The notes under the pieces: model-generated | What the model was told of the DNA's origin: nothing | Database searches by the model: none | Seen by the model: only the letters and a program-made list of their open reading frames with translations | Shown here: in pieces, positions 8,082 to 14,600 of the stretch | How the letters are laid out: every line of letters begins with the position of its first letter | How positions within the stretch are numbered: the stretch's first letter is position 1 | Program-made: the position numbers and the translations under genes | Assembly (NCBI GenBank): GCA_041583495.1 | Contig: JBFHFS010000068.1 | Span: 1 to 24,569 of the forward strand | Direction: 5' to 3' | From: JBFHFS01 sp041583495 | GTDB lineage: Bacteria > Bacteroidota > Bacteroidia > Bacteroidales > Marinilabiliaceae | DNA length: 24,569 bases

Positions 8082-8250
8082 ATGGTTCGACGAAATGGCC
8101 ATAGTCTTTCTCCGTTGAGGACTCATTTCCTCATTAAGATGAGCTTCTTAAAGTCCATGGCTTATTGAAAAAAGTGAACCAGTTATAAATTAAAGAATTA
8201 ATGTTTTGAGAGGCGCCTTTTTTAGCCTTTCACTGTTAAAACATCAAGCT

Positions 8251-9471
8251 ATGTTACGATTAACGTTTGTCTGGTTAATGGCCTTGCTTTTGTCGGGTTG
8301 CGATTGGTTTGAATCCGAAAAGGTCTCCCCAAAGGCCACCCTGGAGCTTAAGTCGTTGGAGGTTCTTAAAGCTTCCGATCAGTTTGGATGGGAACTGCTG
8401 AAAACCATGGATGCCCACGCCGAGTCCGGGAAAAACCTGGTAATATCCTCCCTCAGTGTAGCCCAGGCATTGGGCATGACCACCAATGGGGCCGGTGGTG
8501 AAACCCTCACCGAGATGTTGGATGTGATGGGTTTTGAGGATGCCCCCACTCTAAATGAAGCGTTTAAAAATGTTCGGGAGGTGCTGGCTTCCGCCGATAA
8601 ACAGGTGGCGATTGAGGTGGCCAACTCGGTGTGGTACCGGGAAACCCTGCCTGCAAAAGAAAGTTTTAAAAATGTGGTGGAGACCTATTACGAGGCTGCA
8701 TTTAGAGGTTTGAACTTCGACGACACAGAAGGTTCAAAAGCGATCATCAATGGCTGGGTAAATGATAAAACCCGTGGGAAAATCCCTACCATAGTGGATG
8801 AGATAAAGCCTGAGAGTACCATGTTTCTGGTTAATGCGGTCTATTTTTTGGGTAAATGGCAATATCAGTTTAGCAAGGACGACACCCGTCAGGAGCCCTT
8901 TTATCTATCGGATGGAAGTAATGTTAGCGTGCCCATGATGAGTCAGGAGGCTGATTTAGCCATCTCCGTGGGCGACCAATGCCAGGCGGTGCGTTTGCCC
9001 TATGGAAATGGTTCCTTTTATATGGTGGTGCTGTTGCCTTCGGCCAATACCACCGTTGATGAGCTGATTACCGGGATGGATTCCGATAAATGGAACACCC
9101 TCGGGGAGGGATTTCAGGAACAGAGTGTGGCCCTTTTCCTGCCCCGCTTCGAGACCTCATGCAAATATGAACTTAAAGGACCACTGATGGAGATGGGTAT
9201 GGGGCTGGCATTTAGTGACTTTGCCGATTTCTCGAATATGATTGAAGTCCCGGTGATGATTGGAACCGTTAATCACAAGACCTTTATCAAATTGGACGAA
9301 GAGGGCACTGAAGCGGCTGCAGCCACGAGCGTGGGGATGGAGATTACCAGTGTGGGAAGCGGACCCAGGCAGTTTCGGGTCGATCGCCCATTTCTTTTTG
9401 CCATTACCGAAAAGGAGAGTGGGGCCATCCTATTCTCAGGCAAGATTGAGAATCCGCTGCTGGAAGAGTGA
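8251..9471 (+). CDS. Serpin (lipoprotein serine/cysteine protease inhibitor)
   Basis: A 406-residue serpin when started at ATG 8251; that start gives a lipoprotein signal ending L-L-L-S-G-C (Cys17), whereas a TTG at 8206 adds 15 residues before it. Serpin landmarks are in order: N-L-V-I-S-S-L-S-V-A-Q-A-L-G-M, N-A-V-Y-F-L-G-K-W (about 195-203), the strand L-P-R-F-E, M-G-M-G-L-A-F-S-D-F-A-D-F-S, and the reactive-centre hinge E-E-G-T-E-A-A-A-A-T (about 350-359), which has the small residues needed for loop insertion, so an inhibitory serpin is expected. The end R-P-F-L-F-A-I-T-E-K-E-S-G-A-I-L-F-S-G-K-I matches the family. Surface serpins in this phylum are thought to protect against host or competitor proteases. 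The target is unknown. Confidence 0.95.
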   Translation: MLRLTFVWLMALLLSGCDWFESEKVSPKATLELKSLEVLKASDQFGWELLKTMDAHAESGKNLVISSLSVAQALGMTTNGAGGETLTEMLDVMGFEDAPTLNEAFKNVREVLASADKQVAIEVANSVWYRETLPAKESFKNVVETYYEAAFRGLNFDDTEGSKAIINGWVNDKTRGKIPTIVDEIKPESTMFLVNAVYFLGKWQYQFSKDDTRQEPFYLSDGSNVSVPMMSQEADLAISVGDQCQAVRLPYGNGSFYMVVLLPSANTTVDELITGMDSDKWNTLGEGFQEQSVALFLPRFETSCKYELKGPLMEMGMGLAFSDFADFSNMIEVPVMIGTVNHKTFIKLDEEGTEAAAATSVGMEITSVGSGPRQFRVDRPFLFAITEKESGAILFSGKIENPLLEE

Positions 9472-9485
9472 ATCTGTACAGTTTG

Positions 9486-9893
9486 TTATTCCGGCGATTG
9501 GTGACCTTTCTTCAGGACCTCCGACTGGCAGTGTGGACATTTTTCTACCGGAGCAGGGGCTGTGGTTAGCGTTGAGCATTTATGACACTTGGCCCAATAG
9601 TTTTCGGAGGTATAGGTGCCCCCTTCTATCATGATGGCTTTGCCCTCCACTAAAGCGCGCGCAATGGTTTGGCGTGCTTTTTTGTATACACGTGTAAAGG
9701 TGGGGCGTGAGACCTCCATTCTTTCGGCGGCCTCTTTCTGGTTCAGGTTCTCATAGTCGATGAGCCGAATCGCTTCATACTCCTCAAAGAGAAGAGCCAC
9801 CCTCGACAGGTTTCGCATGGGAATGCCAAAGGGCTTAAATCCTTCCATGATGGGAGGTTGTTCTATTTTTCTGCTTCGACGTGTGTTGGGCAT
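9486..9893 (-). CDS. DUF134-family putative DNA-binding protein with zinc ribbon
   Basis: A 135-residue protein of the DUF134 (UPF0251) family. The N-terminal half has the typical P-P-x-M-E-G-F-K-P-F-G-I-P segment and L-F-E-E-Y-E-A-I-R-L-I-D-Y-E, then a sigma-factor-like helix-turn-helix (about residues 45-76: N-Q-K-E-A-A-E-R-M-E-V-S-R-P-T-F-T-R-V). The C-terminus carries two CxxC knuckles, C103-x-x-C106 and C119-x-x-C122, forming a probable zinc ribbon. Family members are often found beside NifX/NifB-like and DUF5320-like genes, and both lie within 2 kb here on the opposite strand. A regulatory role on those genes is an inference. Its stop is 14 bases from the stop of the serpin gene. Confidence 0.88.
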   Translation of the reverse strand: MPNTRRSRKIEQPPIMEGFKPFGIPMRNLSRVALLFEEYEAIRLIDYENLNQKEAAERMEVSRPTFTRVYKKARQTIARALVEGKAIMIEGGTYTSENYWAKCHKCSTLTTAPAPVEKCPHCQSEVLKKGHQSPE

Positions 9894-9952
9894 GGCTGCG
9901 ATGTTGTAAGGTGCTTCCGGCTAAAAAAATAATCAGGGTTTTTCTTTAAATA

Positions 9953-9960
9953 CAAATATA
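9953..9960 (-). promoter_or_regulatory. -7 element for the DUF134 gene
   Basis: On the minus strand TATATTTG matches TAnnTTTG, about 60 bases before the start codon at 9893. No clear -33 TTTG is seen at the expected distance. Confidence 0.4.
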
Positions 9961-10067
9961 GCTATTTTTATAAAACCCGGGGTGAGCGATCCTTCAAAAC
10001 CCCTAAGGTACTGCTGCCCGACAAAAGGTTGGGAAGTGTCCGAAAATGCACGAAGTCCTTTTAGGGT

Positions 10068-10081
10068 TGAACCAATGTTCA
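10068..10081. promoter_or_regulatory. Imperfect palindrome, candidate operator (copy 1)
   Basis: TGAAC-CAAT-GTTCA, a 14-base inverted repeat lying 17 bases before the -7 element of the thioesterase gene, where the -33 contact would be. Its core GAACCAATGTTC differs by one base from GAACAAATGTTC in the perfect palindrome at 10617-10636, so both may be bound by the same regulator. Confidence 0.4.
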
Positions 10082-10098
10082 TAGTTTTAAAACTTTAG

Positions 10099-10106
10099 TA
10101 ACTTTG
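10099..10106 (+). promoter_or_regulatory. -7 element for the thioesterase gene
   Basis: TAACTTTG matches the Bacteroidota -7 consensus and lies 31 bases before the start codon. No exact -33 TTTG precedes it at 19-21 bases; a palindrome occupies that position. Confidence 0.5.
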
Positions 10107-10137
10107 TCCTCTGCAAGTAAATGATAAAGGAACTATT

Positions 10138-10533
10138 ATGTTGGATCAATTTTATGAGTCGGCCGAAACCCGGCAGTGTAAGATGGTATTTCCCGGAACA
10201 CTCAATGCCAACGATACACTTTTTGGTGGAGAGTTGATGAAATGGATGGATGAGGTAGCCTTTATTACTGCCACCAGGGCTACCCGACAACGCATGTTCA
10301 CCGCTAAGGTTGATAAGATAGAATTTTTAAAGGCGGTTCCCTGTAACTCCATTGTTGAAGTGGTTGGAAGAATAAAAGAGGCGGGGCCTGTGAGACTGAT
10401 GGTGGAAGTTACCGTTTATTCAGAAGGGTTGTACGACCCTGATAAGCAGGTGGCCGCGAAGGCTTCCTTTACCATGACGGCCCTGAATGAAAGGAACCAG
10501 GTTGTTCGATTGGCCGTTCCTGCGGTAGGTTAA
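10138..10533 (+). CDS. Hotdog-fold acyl-CoA thioesterase (YciA/BACH-like)
   Basis: A 131-residue single hotdog domain that hydrolyses acyl-CoA to free acid and CoA. The segment F-P-G-T-L-N-A-N-D-T-L-F-G-G-E-L-M-K-W-M-D-E-V-A is the family hallmark: N-A-N-x-x-L-F-G-G lines the active site and the Asp in W-M-D (Asp38) is the likely catalytic residue. The following F-T-A-K-V-D-K-I-E-F-L-K-A-V strand and V-A-A-K-A-S-F-T-M-T-A-L complete the fold. Length is normal for a YciA-type protein that forms hexamers. Its start is preceded by AAAGGAA, a reasonable ribosome-binding site. Acyl-chain preference is unknown. It stands alone, with a candidate operator and a -7 element upstream. Confidence 0.9.
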   Translation: MLDQFYESAETRQCKMVFPGTLNANDTLFGGELMKWMDEVAFITATRATRQRMFTAKVDKIEFLKAVPCNSIVEVVGRIKEAGPVRLMVEVTVYSEGLYDPDKQVAAKASFTMTALNERNQVVRLAVPAVG

Positions 10534-10616
10534 TCCTTACTATTTTCCTTTTTGTTTTTTACAGCCTTAAATCTTTTTTGAAAACAGGAAAAAAACTGAT
10601 GAAAAACTTGTTTTTT

Positions 10617-10636
10617 AAGTGAACAAATGTTCACTT
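10617..10636. promoter_or_regulatory. Perfect 20-base palindrome, candidate operator (copy 2)
   Basis: AAGTGAACA-AA-TGTTCACTT has 9-base perfect arms around a 2-base centre, typical of operators for dimeric regulators of the TetR or related type. The right arm runs into TCACTTTG, one mismatch from the -7 consensus TAnnTTTG, so a bound protein would block the promoter. It lies 98 bases before the DUF5320-like gene. No TetR-type gene is in the window. Confidence 0.55.
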
Positions 10637-10733
10637 TGTAGAAAGGTTTTGCTGTTCTGAAAAATGGACATAAATGGGTCGAATGCCATAGTTTTCATCA
10701 GAACTGTTTTCAGTAACAATAAAATACAGTGAT

Positions 10734-11175
10734 ATGCCAGGAAGAGATAAGAGTGGTCCACTGGGACAAGGTTCTCAGACTGGACGAGGAATGGGTTCGT
10801 GTAACAACTCAACCACCACTAACGGCAGGGGCTGGGGGAGAGGATCAGGGATGGGATCCGGCAGAGGATCGGGCAGACGAGGCTCCGGTAGCGGGGGGGG
10901 CAGGAAGGGGCTCCCGACCAGGTTTAGATATGAGCTCTGGAAATCAGGGAGGAAATTATAAAACCGGAGAAGGATTGGCAGGTATCTTGTGGCGTATGGG
11001 GCAGGGTTTGGGCGGTTTTATATCCCGGTTATTTTGGCAAATGAGTTCTCATGCTGATTATGATCGTTTTTAAGATAAATCGGTAGCCCTTGAGGAAGAA
11101 AAAAAAGCTCTGGAAAATAAGATGAATGCACTCGAAAAGGGGCGTGATATTAATAGGTTGAATGTTAATAATTAA
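10734..11175 (+). pseudogene. DUF5320-like glycine-rich gene, frameshifted
   Basis: The frame from ATG 10734 reads M-P-G-R-D-K-S-G-P-L-G-Q-G-S-Q-T-G-R-G-M-G-S-C, very like the 'M-P-x-x-D-x-T-G-P-x-G-x-G-P-x-T-G-R-G-x-G-x-C' start of DUF5320 proteins, then becomes Gly/Ser/Arg-rich and ends at 10961 in residues that look out of frame. The next frame over carries the expected continuation (G-L-D-M-S-S-G-N-Q-G-G-N-Y, then W-R-M-G-Q-G-L-G-G-F), has a TAA at 11071, and past it reads the usual short coiled coil (V-A-L-E-E-E-K-K-A-L-E-N-K-M-N-A-L-E-K) to a stop at 11175. The frame switch coincides with a run of eight G near 10893-10900; seven would restore it. Sequencing error, slippage or true decay are all possible. 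Confidence 0.6.
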
Positions 11176-11187
11176 TAAACACTTTGT

Positions 11188-11526
11188 ATGAATCAAAAAA
11201 TTGCTATTCCGGTAACCGACGGTCGTTTGAGTTCTCATTTTGGCCATTGTCAACATTTTGTATTGGCCGACATTGAAGATGGTAAAGTTGTTCAGGTAAA
11301 AGAAGAGGTGCCACCCCCTCATGCTCCGGGTGTGATTCCTCAATGGCTTGGACAGATGGGGGTGACCGATGTTCTTACCGGTGGGGTGGGACAAAAAGCC
11401 ATCGAAATTTTCAGACAGTTCAATATCAGACCGGTGATCGGGGTCGCCTCAAAGACGCCCAATGAGTTAATTGAAGATTTTTTGAATCAACAACTCGAGG
11501 TCGGCGATAACCAATGCAGTCATTAA
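11188..11526 (+). CDS. NifX/NifB-type dinitrogenase iron-molybdenum cofactor family protein
   Basis: A 112-residue single-domain protein of the dinitrogenase FeMo-cofactor biosynthesis family (NifX, NafY and NifB C-terminal domain relatives). It begins K-I-A-I-P-V-T-D-G-R-L-S-S-H-F-G-H-C-Q-H-F, where the H-F-G-H-C segment is the conserved metal or cluster contact, and continues with P-H-A-P-G-V-I-P-Q-W-L, V-T-D-V-L-T-G-G-V-G-Q-K-A and I-R-P-V-I-G-V-A. No nitrogenase genes are in the window, and stand-alone members occur in many non-fixing anaerobes, so a role in handling a metal cluster or another cofactor is likelier than nitrogen fixation. Its TAA is directly followed by the ATG of the DUF89 gene, so the two are almost certainly co-translated. 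Confidence 0.92.
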   Translation: MNQKIAIPVTDGRLSSHFGHCQHFVLADIEDGKVVQVKEEVPPPHAPGVIPQWLGQMGVTDVLTGGVGQKAIEIFRQFNIRPVIGVASKTPNELIEDFLNQQLEVGDNQCSH

Positions 11527-12381
11527 ATGATTAACCCCGATTGTGTGCCTTGTTTCAGAAAGCAGGCAAGCCGGTTGTTCCAGAAGTGTGGAATCTCTGC
11601 CGATCGGCAGAGCATTCTGAATGAGGAGCTGGAAAGATTTCTTGCTCATGATGGGGCTTCGAATGCGGCCCCTTTGAGCGGACAATATTTGAATCAGCTG
11701 GTGAAGCGGGAGACCGGAAAGTCTGATCTCTATTCTGAAGAGAAACATTACTACAATCAATTGATTCTTGAACGGCTGCCCCGCATGAGAAAAGAGGTGG
11801 AAGGCAGCAGTGATCCTCGTGAGACGGCTTTACGCTATGCGCTTGCCGGTAACATCATTGATTTTGGCCCGCCCCATGCCTTCAATTTGGAGTCAACGCT
11901 GGGGGAGGCCCTGTCTAAAACGCCTGCCATCGATCATTCCAGGGCTCTTTTTGATGCCGTGGGTCAGGCAAAAACCGTTCTCTATCTTGGTGATAATGCG
12001 GGAGAGATCGTTACCGATCGCCTTTTTATCGAGGCATTGGGACATCCAAATGTGTTTTTTGCAGTGCGTGGTCAGCCGGTGCTAAACGATGTGACTGCGT
12101 TGGATGCCCATGAGGTTGGGATGCAGGAGGTGGCCACCGTTCTCGACAATGGGTTTGACGCCCCTTCAACCCTTTTGCCCTATTGCTCTGAGGTCTTTGT
12201 CAAAATTTTTGAGGAAGCCGATGTGGTAATTGCCAAAGGACAGGGTAATTTCGAAGGGTTGTGGGATGAGGTGGAGAAGGAAAACCTCTTCTTTCTGTTT
12301 ATGGTAAAGTGCGATGCCATCGCACGGGCTACCGGAACCCACCGAGGAGACGCAGTGGTGATGGTGAAGGAGTTAATGTAA
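11527..12381 (+). CDS. DUF89/ARMT1-like metal-dependent protein
   Basis: A 284-residue member of the DUF89 family, which includes the damage-control phosphatases and ARMT1-like proteins. It has the N-terminal C6-x-x-C9 pair typical of the prokaryotic subfamily, the metal-binding segment L-G-D-N-A-G-E-I-V-T-D-R-L-F-I-E (about 154-169), V-R-G-Q-P-V-L-N-D-V-T, A-D-V-V-I-A-K-G-Q-G-N-F-E-G-L (about 231-245) and F-L-F-M-V-K-C-D. These Asp, Asn and Lys residues match the metal and phosphate site of family structures. Known members remove phosphate from damaged sugar-phosphate-like metabolites, but the substrate of this subfamily is not established to my knowledge. The gene starts on the base after the NifX-like stop. 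Confidence 0.9.
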   Translation: MINPDCVPCFRKQASRLFQKCGISADRQSILNEELERFLAHDGASNAAPLSGQYLNQLVKRETGKSDLYSEEKHYYNQLILERLPRMRKEVEGSSDPRETALRYALAGNIIDFGPPHAFNLESTLGEALSKTPAIDHSRALFDAVGQAKTVLYLGDNAGEIVTDRLFIEALGHPNVFFAVRGQPVLNDVTALDAHEVGMQEVATVLDNGFDAPSTLLPYCSEVFVKIFEEADVVIAKGQGNFEGLWDEVEKENLFFLFMVKCDAIARATGTHRGDAVVMVKELM

Positions 12382-12383
12382 AA

Positions 12384-12407
12384 AGAGCCTCGGTTCTCCG
12401 AGGCTCT
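12384..12407 (-). terminator. Rho-independent terminator, minus strand
   Basis: AGAGCCTCGG-TTCT-CCGAGGCTCT is a perfect 10-base stem with a 4-base loop. Read on the minus strand it is followed by TTTTTA, the form expected for ending the aldolase transcript. On the plus strand no T run follows. Confidence 0.7.
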
Positions 12408-12448
12408 TCTCTAAAAGCATTAACAAAAAAATCGAATTATAAGATTCA

Positions 12449-12486
12449 AAAAAGCCTTTCCTTGGGTAATCCGGGACAGGCTTTTT
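12449..12486. terminator. Bidirectional terminator between convergent genes
   Basis: AAAAAGCCT (12449-12457) pairs with AGGCTTTTT (12478-12486) around a 20-base loop. The A and T tracts are in the arms, so it can serve both the DUF89 gene on the plus strand and the aldolase gene on the minus strand. Confidence 0.6.
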
Positions 12487-12498
12487 GGTGTAAGCGGT

Positions 12499-13164
12499 TT
12501 AAAACTTGATATCGTAAAGGTCTTTTCCGTCCTGGTCGAATGTGGCCACACTCATGTCGGTCATGGGATGGCTTCGGAGGCGTTCGAGCAGTTCGTGGCT
12601 GATGGTAGCCGAATGGCATCCGGTAAGTGTTACCCGGTGAACCTGGTCTACCGTTTTAAAGCTGGCGGCAAGTACCTTTGTGGGGATATTAAAGTCTTTG
12701 AAACTTTTTACAATGTCGTGAACAACTTCAATTCCGTGTGATGAGATGTTGTCCAAACGGTTGACGTAAGGTGCCACAAAGTCAGCTCCTGCACGGGCCG
12801 CAACCAGGGCTTGCTGGTGTGTAAATACGGCGGTGGCGGTCACTTTTATGCCTTGCTTTTTAAGCAGGGGTATGGCCCTGTAACCCTCGGCTGTAACCGG
12901 TATCTTGGCATAAAATTCACATGAGTGGCCCACCATATCCCGGTAAACTATTGCCTCCTCAACCATCCGTTCGGCCCGGCCGCTGATCATCTGAACGTGA
13001 ATCATTTTGCCCGTACCGATCTCGATTAATTTAGGTAATATTTCGGAAAGCTTTTTGCCTTCCGCAGCTAGAATGGTTGGGTTGGTTGTAATGCCTTCCA
13101 ATGGAAAATAGTAGAGTAATTTCTCTAATTCTTCAAGGTTGGCGGTGTCAGCAAGATATAGCAT
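12499..13164 (-). CDS. fsa: Fructose-6-phosphate aldolase (FSA/transaldolase-like)
   Basis: A 221-residue class I aldolase of the small transaldolase subfamily, expected to split fructose 6-phosphate into dihydroxyacetone and glyceraldehyde 3-phosphate or act on a related ketose phosphate. Its sequence follows E. coli FSA closely: Asp6, G-I-T-T-N-P-T (Asn28), the Schiff-base Lys87 in A-K-I-P-V-T-A-E-G, T-A-V-F-T, A-P-Y-V-N-R-L-D and K-V-L-A-A-S-F-K. Gln58 and Tyr133 occupy the positions that distinguish FSA from true transaldolases, which have Glu and Phe there. The family also includes 6-deoxy-6-sulfofructose transaldolases, which cannot be excluded. It is the last gene of the minus-strand sugar block, before a terminator. 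Confidence 0.85.
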   Translation of the reverse strand: MLYLADTANLEELEKLLYYFPLEGITTNPTILAAEGKKLSEILPKLIEIGTGKMIHVQMISGRAERMVEEAIVYRDMVGHSCEFYAKIPVTAEGYRAIPLLKKQGIKVTATAVFTHQQALVAARAGADFVAPYVNRLDNISSHGIEVVHDIVKSFKDFNIPTKVLAASFKTVDQVHRVTLTGCHSATISHELLERLRSHPMTDMSVATFDQDGKDLYDIKF

Positions 13165-13191
13165 AATTTGTTATTATCGGGATTAATTGGT

Positions 13192-13212
13192 TGGGAAACT
13201 GGTTATTTCCCA
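13192..13212 (-). other. Intercistronic hairpin (SorE-like/aldolase gap)
   Basis: TGGGAAA-CTGGTTA-TTTCCCA, perfect 7-base arms, 27 bases upstream of the aldolase start. With no T run after it, it could be an mRNA-processing or stabilising element rather than a terminator. Confidence 0.4.
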
Positions 13213-13240
13213 TGTTCCGTGTTTTTGGGTCGAATCAACA

Positions 13241-14515
13241 TTATTTTCCGGGCGCATTCTCCAGGAGATAGGCTTCGGCCTCGGTCGACCACAATCCGTC
13301 ATGGCGGGCGCAAATTTCGGACATTTTTTTGAAAAAGGGAACTGTTTTTCCTTTTTCTTCAAAATCGGAGATGGCCGTCAGAGGCATGTTGATGTGGTTA
13401 TAGATAAGTTTTTTTCCTCCCGGTATGTTGGGTAGGTTAAGGGTGGCCTCGGCTACTGCATCCAGTCCGCCAATATGGGTAACCAGCCCGGCGGGGTCTA
13501 ATCCTTTACCCATCATCTCCAGGGCTTCGCGCATGTCGTCGGTATTTCCGCCCGAGGTGCCAACAATATGGGTGAGGTTGTAATGCACATTATAGAAATT
13601 GAAGCTGGCTTTAAAGTCTGGATTTGAGGGGCCTGCAAAGAAGTTGAGGCAGCCATCGAATGCCAGAATAGCATCTCCTTGTTCAACCACGGGGGCCACA
13701 GGCGCAAATATAAACACATCGTTGTAGCCGGTTCCGCCACTTAGCTCCTTGAGTCGGGCTATGGGGTCGGGGGTGTTGGAGGTGTTCTCGTAGATCAGCT
13801 TAATGCCTTTTTTGGCGGCTGTTTCGGGCGAGAATAGTTGAGCGGCACGGTCTAAACGACTCTGATCAATATCGGTCACCACGATGAGGGCCGGTTTGCG
13901 GTCTTCACGGTTAACGGCGTAATTGATGGCGGCCAGACCCATGGGACCCACACCGGCCAGAATAGCCATTTTCCCTCCATCTACGATCTCCATCTGATGA
14001 ATGTACGATCCCTGGGTGGTATGGTAGTTGGCGTGCATGGCCCCAATAACGCAGGAGAGGGGCTCTGAAAGAGAGGCCGGATAGTAGCCTTTCCCGGTAT
14101 AGGGAAGCAGGCAATTGAGTTCCATCACTTCGCGTGGGATGATCACATAGGTGGCATCTCCGCCGATGAATTGATAGCTGTAGCCGGGGGCACTGTAGCT
14201 GCCTACCGGGCCATCCTCGTAGTTGAGGGCCGGCTGAATGCTGAACTTATCTCCGGCTTTGAATTGGCTGGCCCACTTGGACCCAACTTCTACCAGCTCG
14301 CCTGCAAATTCGTGGCCAATGATTACCGGATGGGTGGCTACATCGTTGGGGACGCGTTTGTGATCGGTTCCCTGATTGGAGGCTTTATACGACGACATAC
14401 AAATGCTGTCGCAGATGACTTTGGCCAAAATCTCATCGTCTTTGATGGGGGGGAGTTCAAAAGTCTCGAGTCTGAGGTCTTTTTTCCCGTATAGTCTAAC
14501 GGCTTTTGTTTTCAT
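13241..14515 (-). CDS. Zinc-type dehydrogenase, SorE (L-sorbose-1-phosphate reductase)-like
   Basis: A 424-residue medium-chain dehydrogenase. The GroES-like half carries the catalytic zinc residues Cys39 (C-D-S-I-C-M-S-S) and H68-E69 (I-I-G-H-E-F-A-G); the four-Cys structural-zinc lobe of ordinary alcohol dehydrogenases is absent and is replaced by S-I-Q-P-A-L-N-Y-E-D-G, as in the SorE branch. E151-P152 and the nucleotide motif A-G-V-G-P-M-G (187-193) follow. SorE reduces L-sorbose 1-phosphate to glucitol 6-phosphate, which fits the neighbour upstream, a sorbitol-6-phosphate-dehydrogenase-like SDR. Without a PTS in view, L-sorbose 1-phosphate itself is a doubtful substrate here, so the real sugar phosphate may differ. 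The C-terminal part (I-P-G-G-K-K-L-I-Y) is family-typical. Confidence 0.8.
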   Translation of the reverse strand: MKTKAVRLYGKKDLRLETFELPPIKDDEILAKVICDSICMSSYKASNQGTDHKRVPNDVATHPVIIGHEFAGELVEVGSKWASQFKAGDKFSIQPALNYEDGPVGSYSAPGYSYQFIGGDATYVIIPREVMELNCLLPYTGKGYYPASLSEPLSCVIGAMHANYHTTQGSYIHQMEIVDGGKMAILAGVGPMGLAAINYAVNREDRKPALIVVTDIDQSRLDRAAQLFSPETAAKKGIKLIYENTSNTPDPIARLKELSGGTGYNDVFIFAPVAPVVEQGDAILAFDGCLNFFAGPSNPDFKASFNFYNVHYNLTHIVGTSGGNTDDMREALEMMGKGLDPAGLVTHIGGLDAVAEATLNLPNIPGGKKLIYNHINMPLTAISDFEEKGKTVPFFKKMSEICARHDGLWSTEAEAYLLENAPGK

Positions 14516-14564
14516 GTTAATCTGTTTTAAATGGTTTAATTCCAGTTGTCGGGTAATGGTCTAT

Positions 14565-14589
14565 GGGGACTGCTCTTTTGGAGGTCCCC
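14565..14589 (-). other. Intercistronic hairpin (SDR/SorE-like gap)
   Basis: GGGGAC-(TG)-CTC-TTTTG-GAG-GTCCCC forms a 9-base stem with a 2-base bulge, 11 bases after the SDR stop and 49 before the SorE-like start. It may end part of the transcripts or stabilise the upstream message. Confidence 0.45.
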
Positions 14590-14600
14590 TTTACATCCGG

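Noticed and set aside
11188..11526. Nitrogen fixation capacity suggested by the NifX-like gene
   Set aside because: No nifHDK, nifE, nifN or full-length nifB is present, and single-domain relatives occur widely in organisms that do not fix nitrogen.
12499..13164. Sulfoquinovose (sulfo-transaldolase) pathway
   Set aside because: The aldolase family fits, but no sulfoquinovosidase, isomerase or sulfolactaldehyde enzyme is beside it, and the neighbours are polyol-phosphate-type dehydrogenases. Kept only as an alternative.
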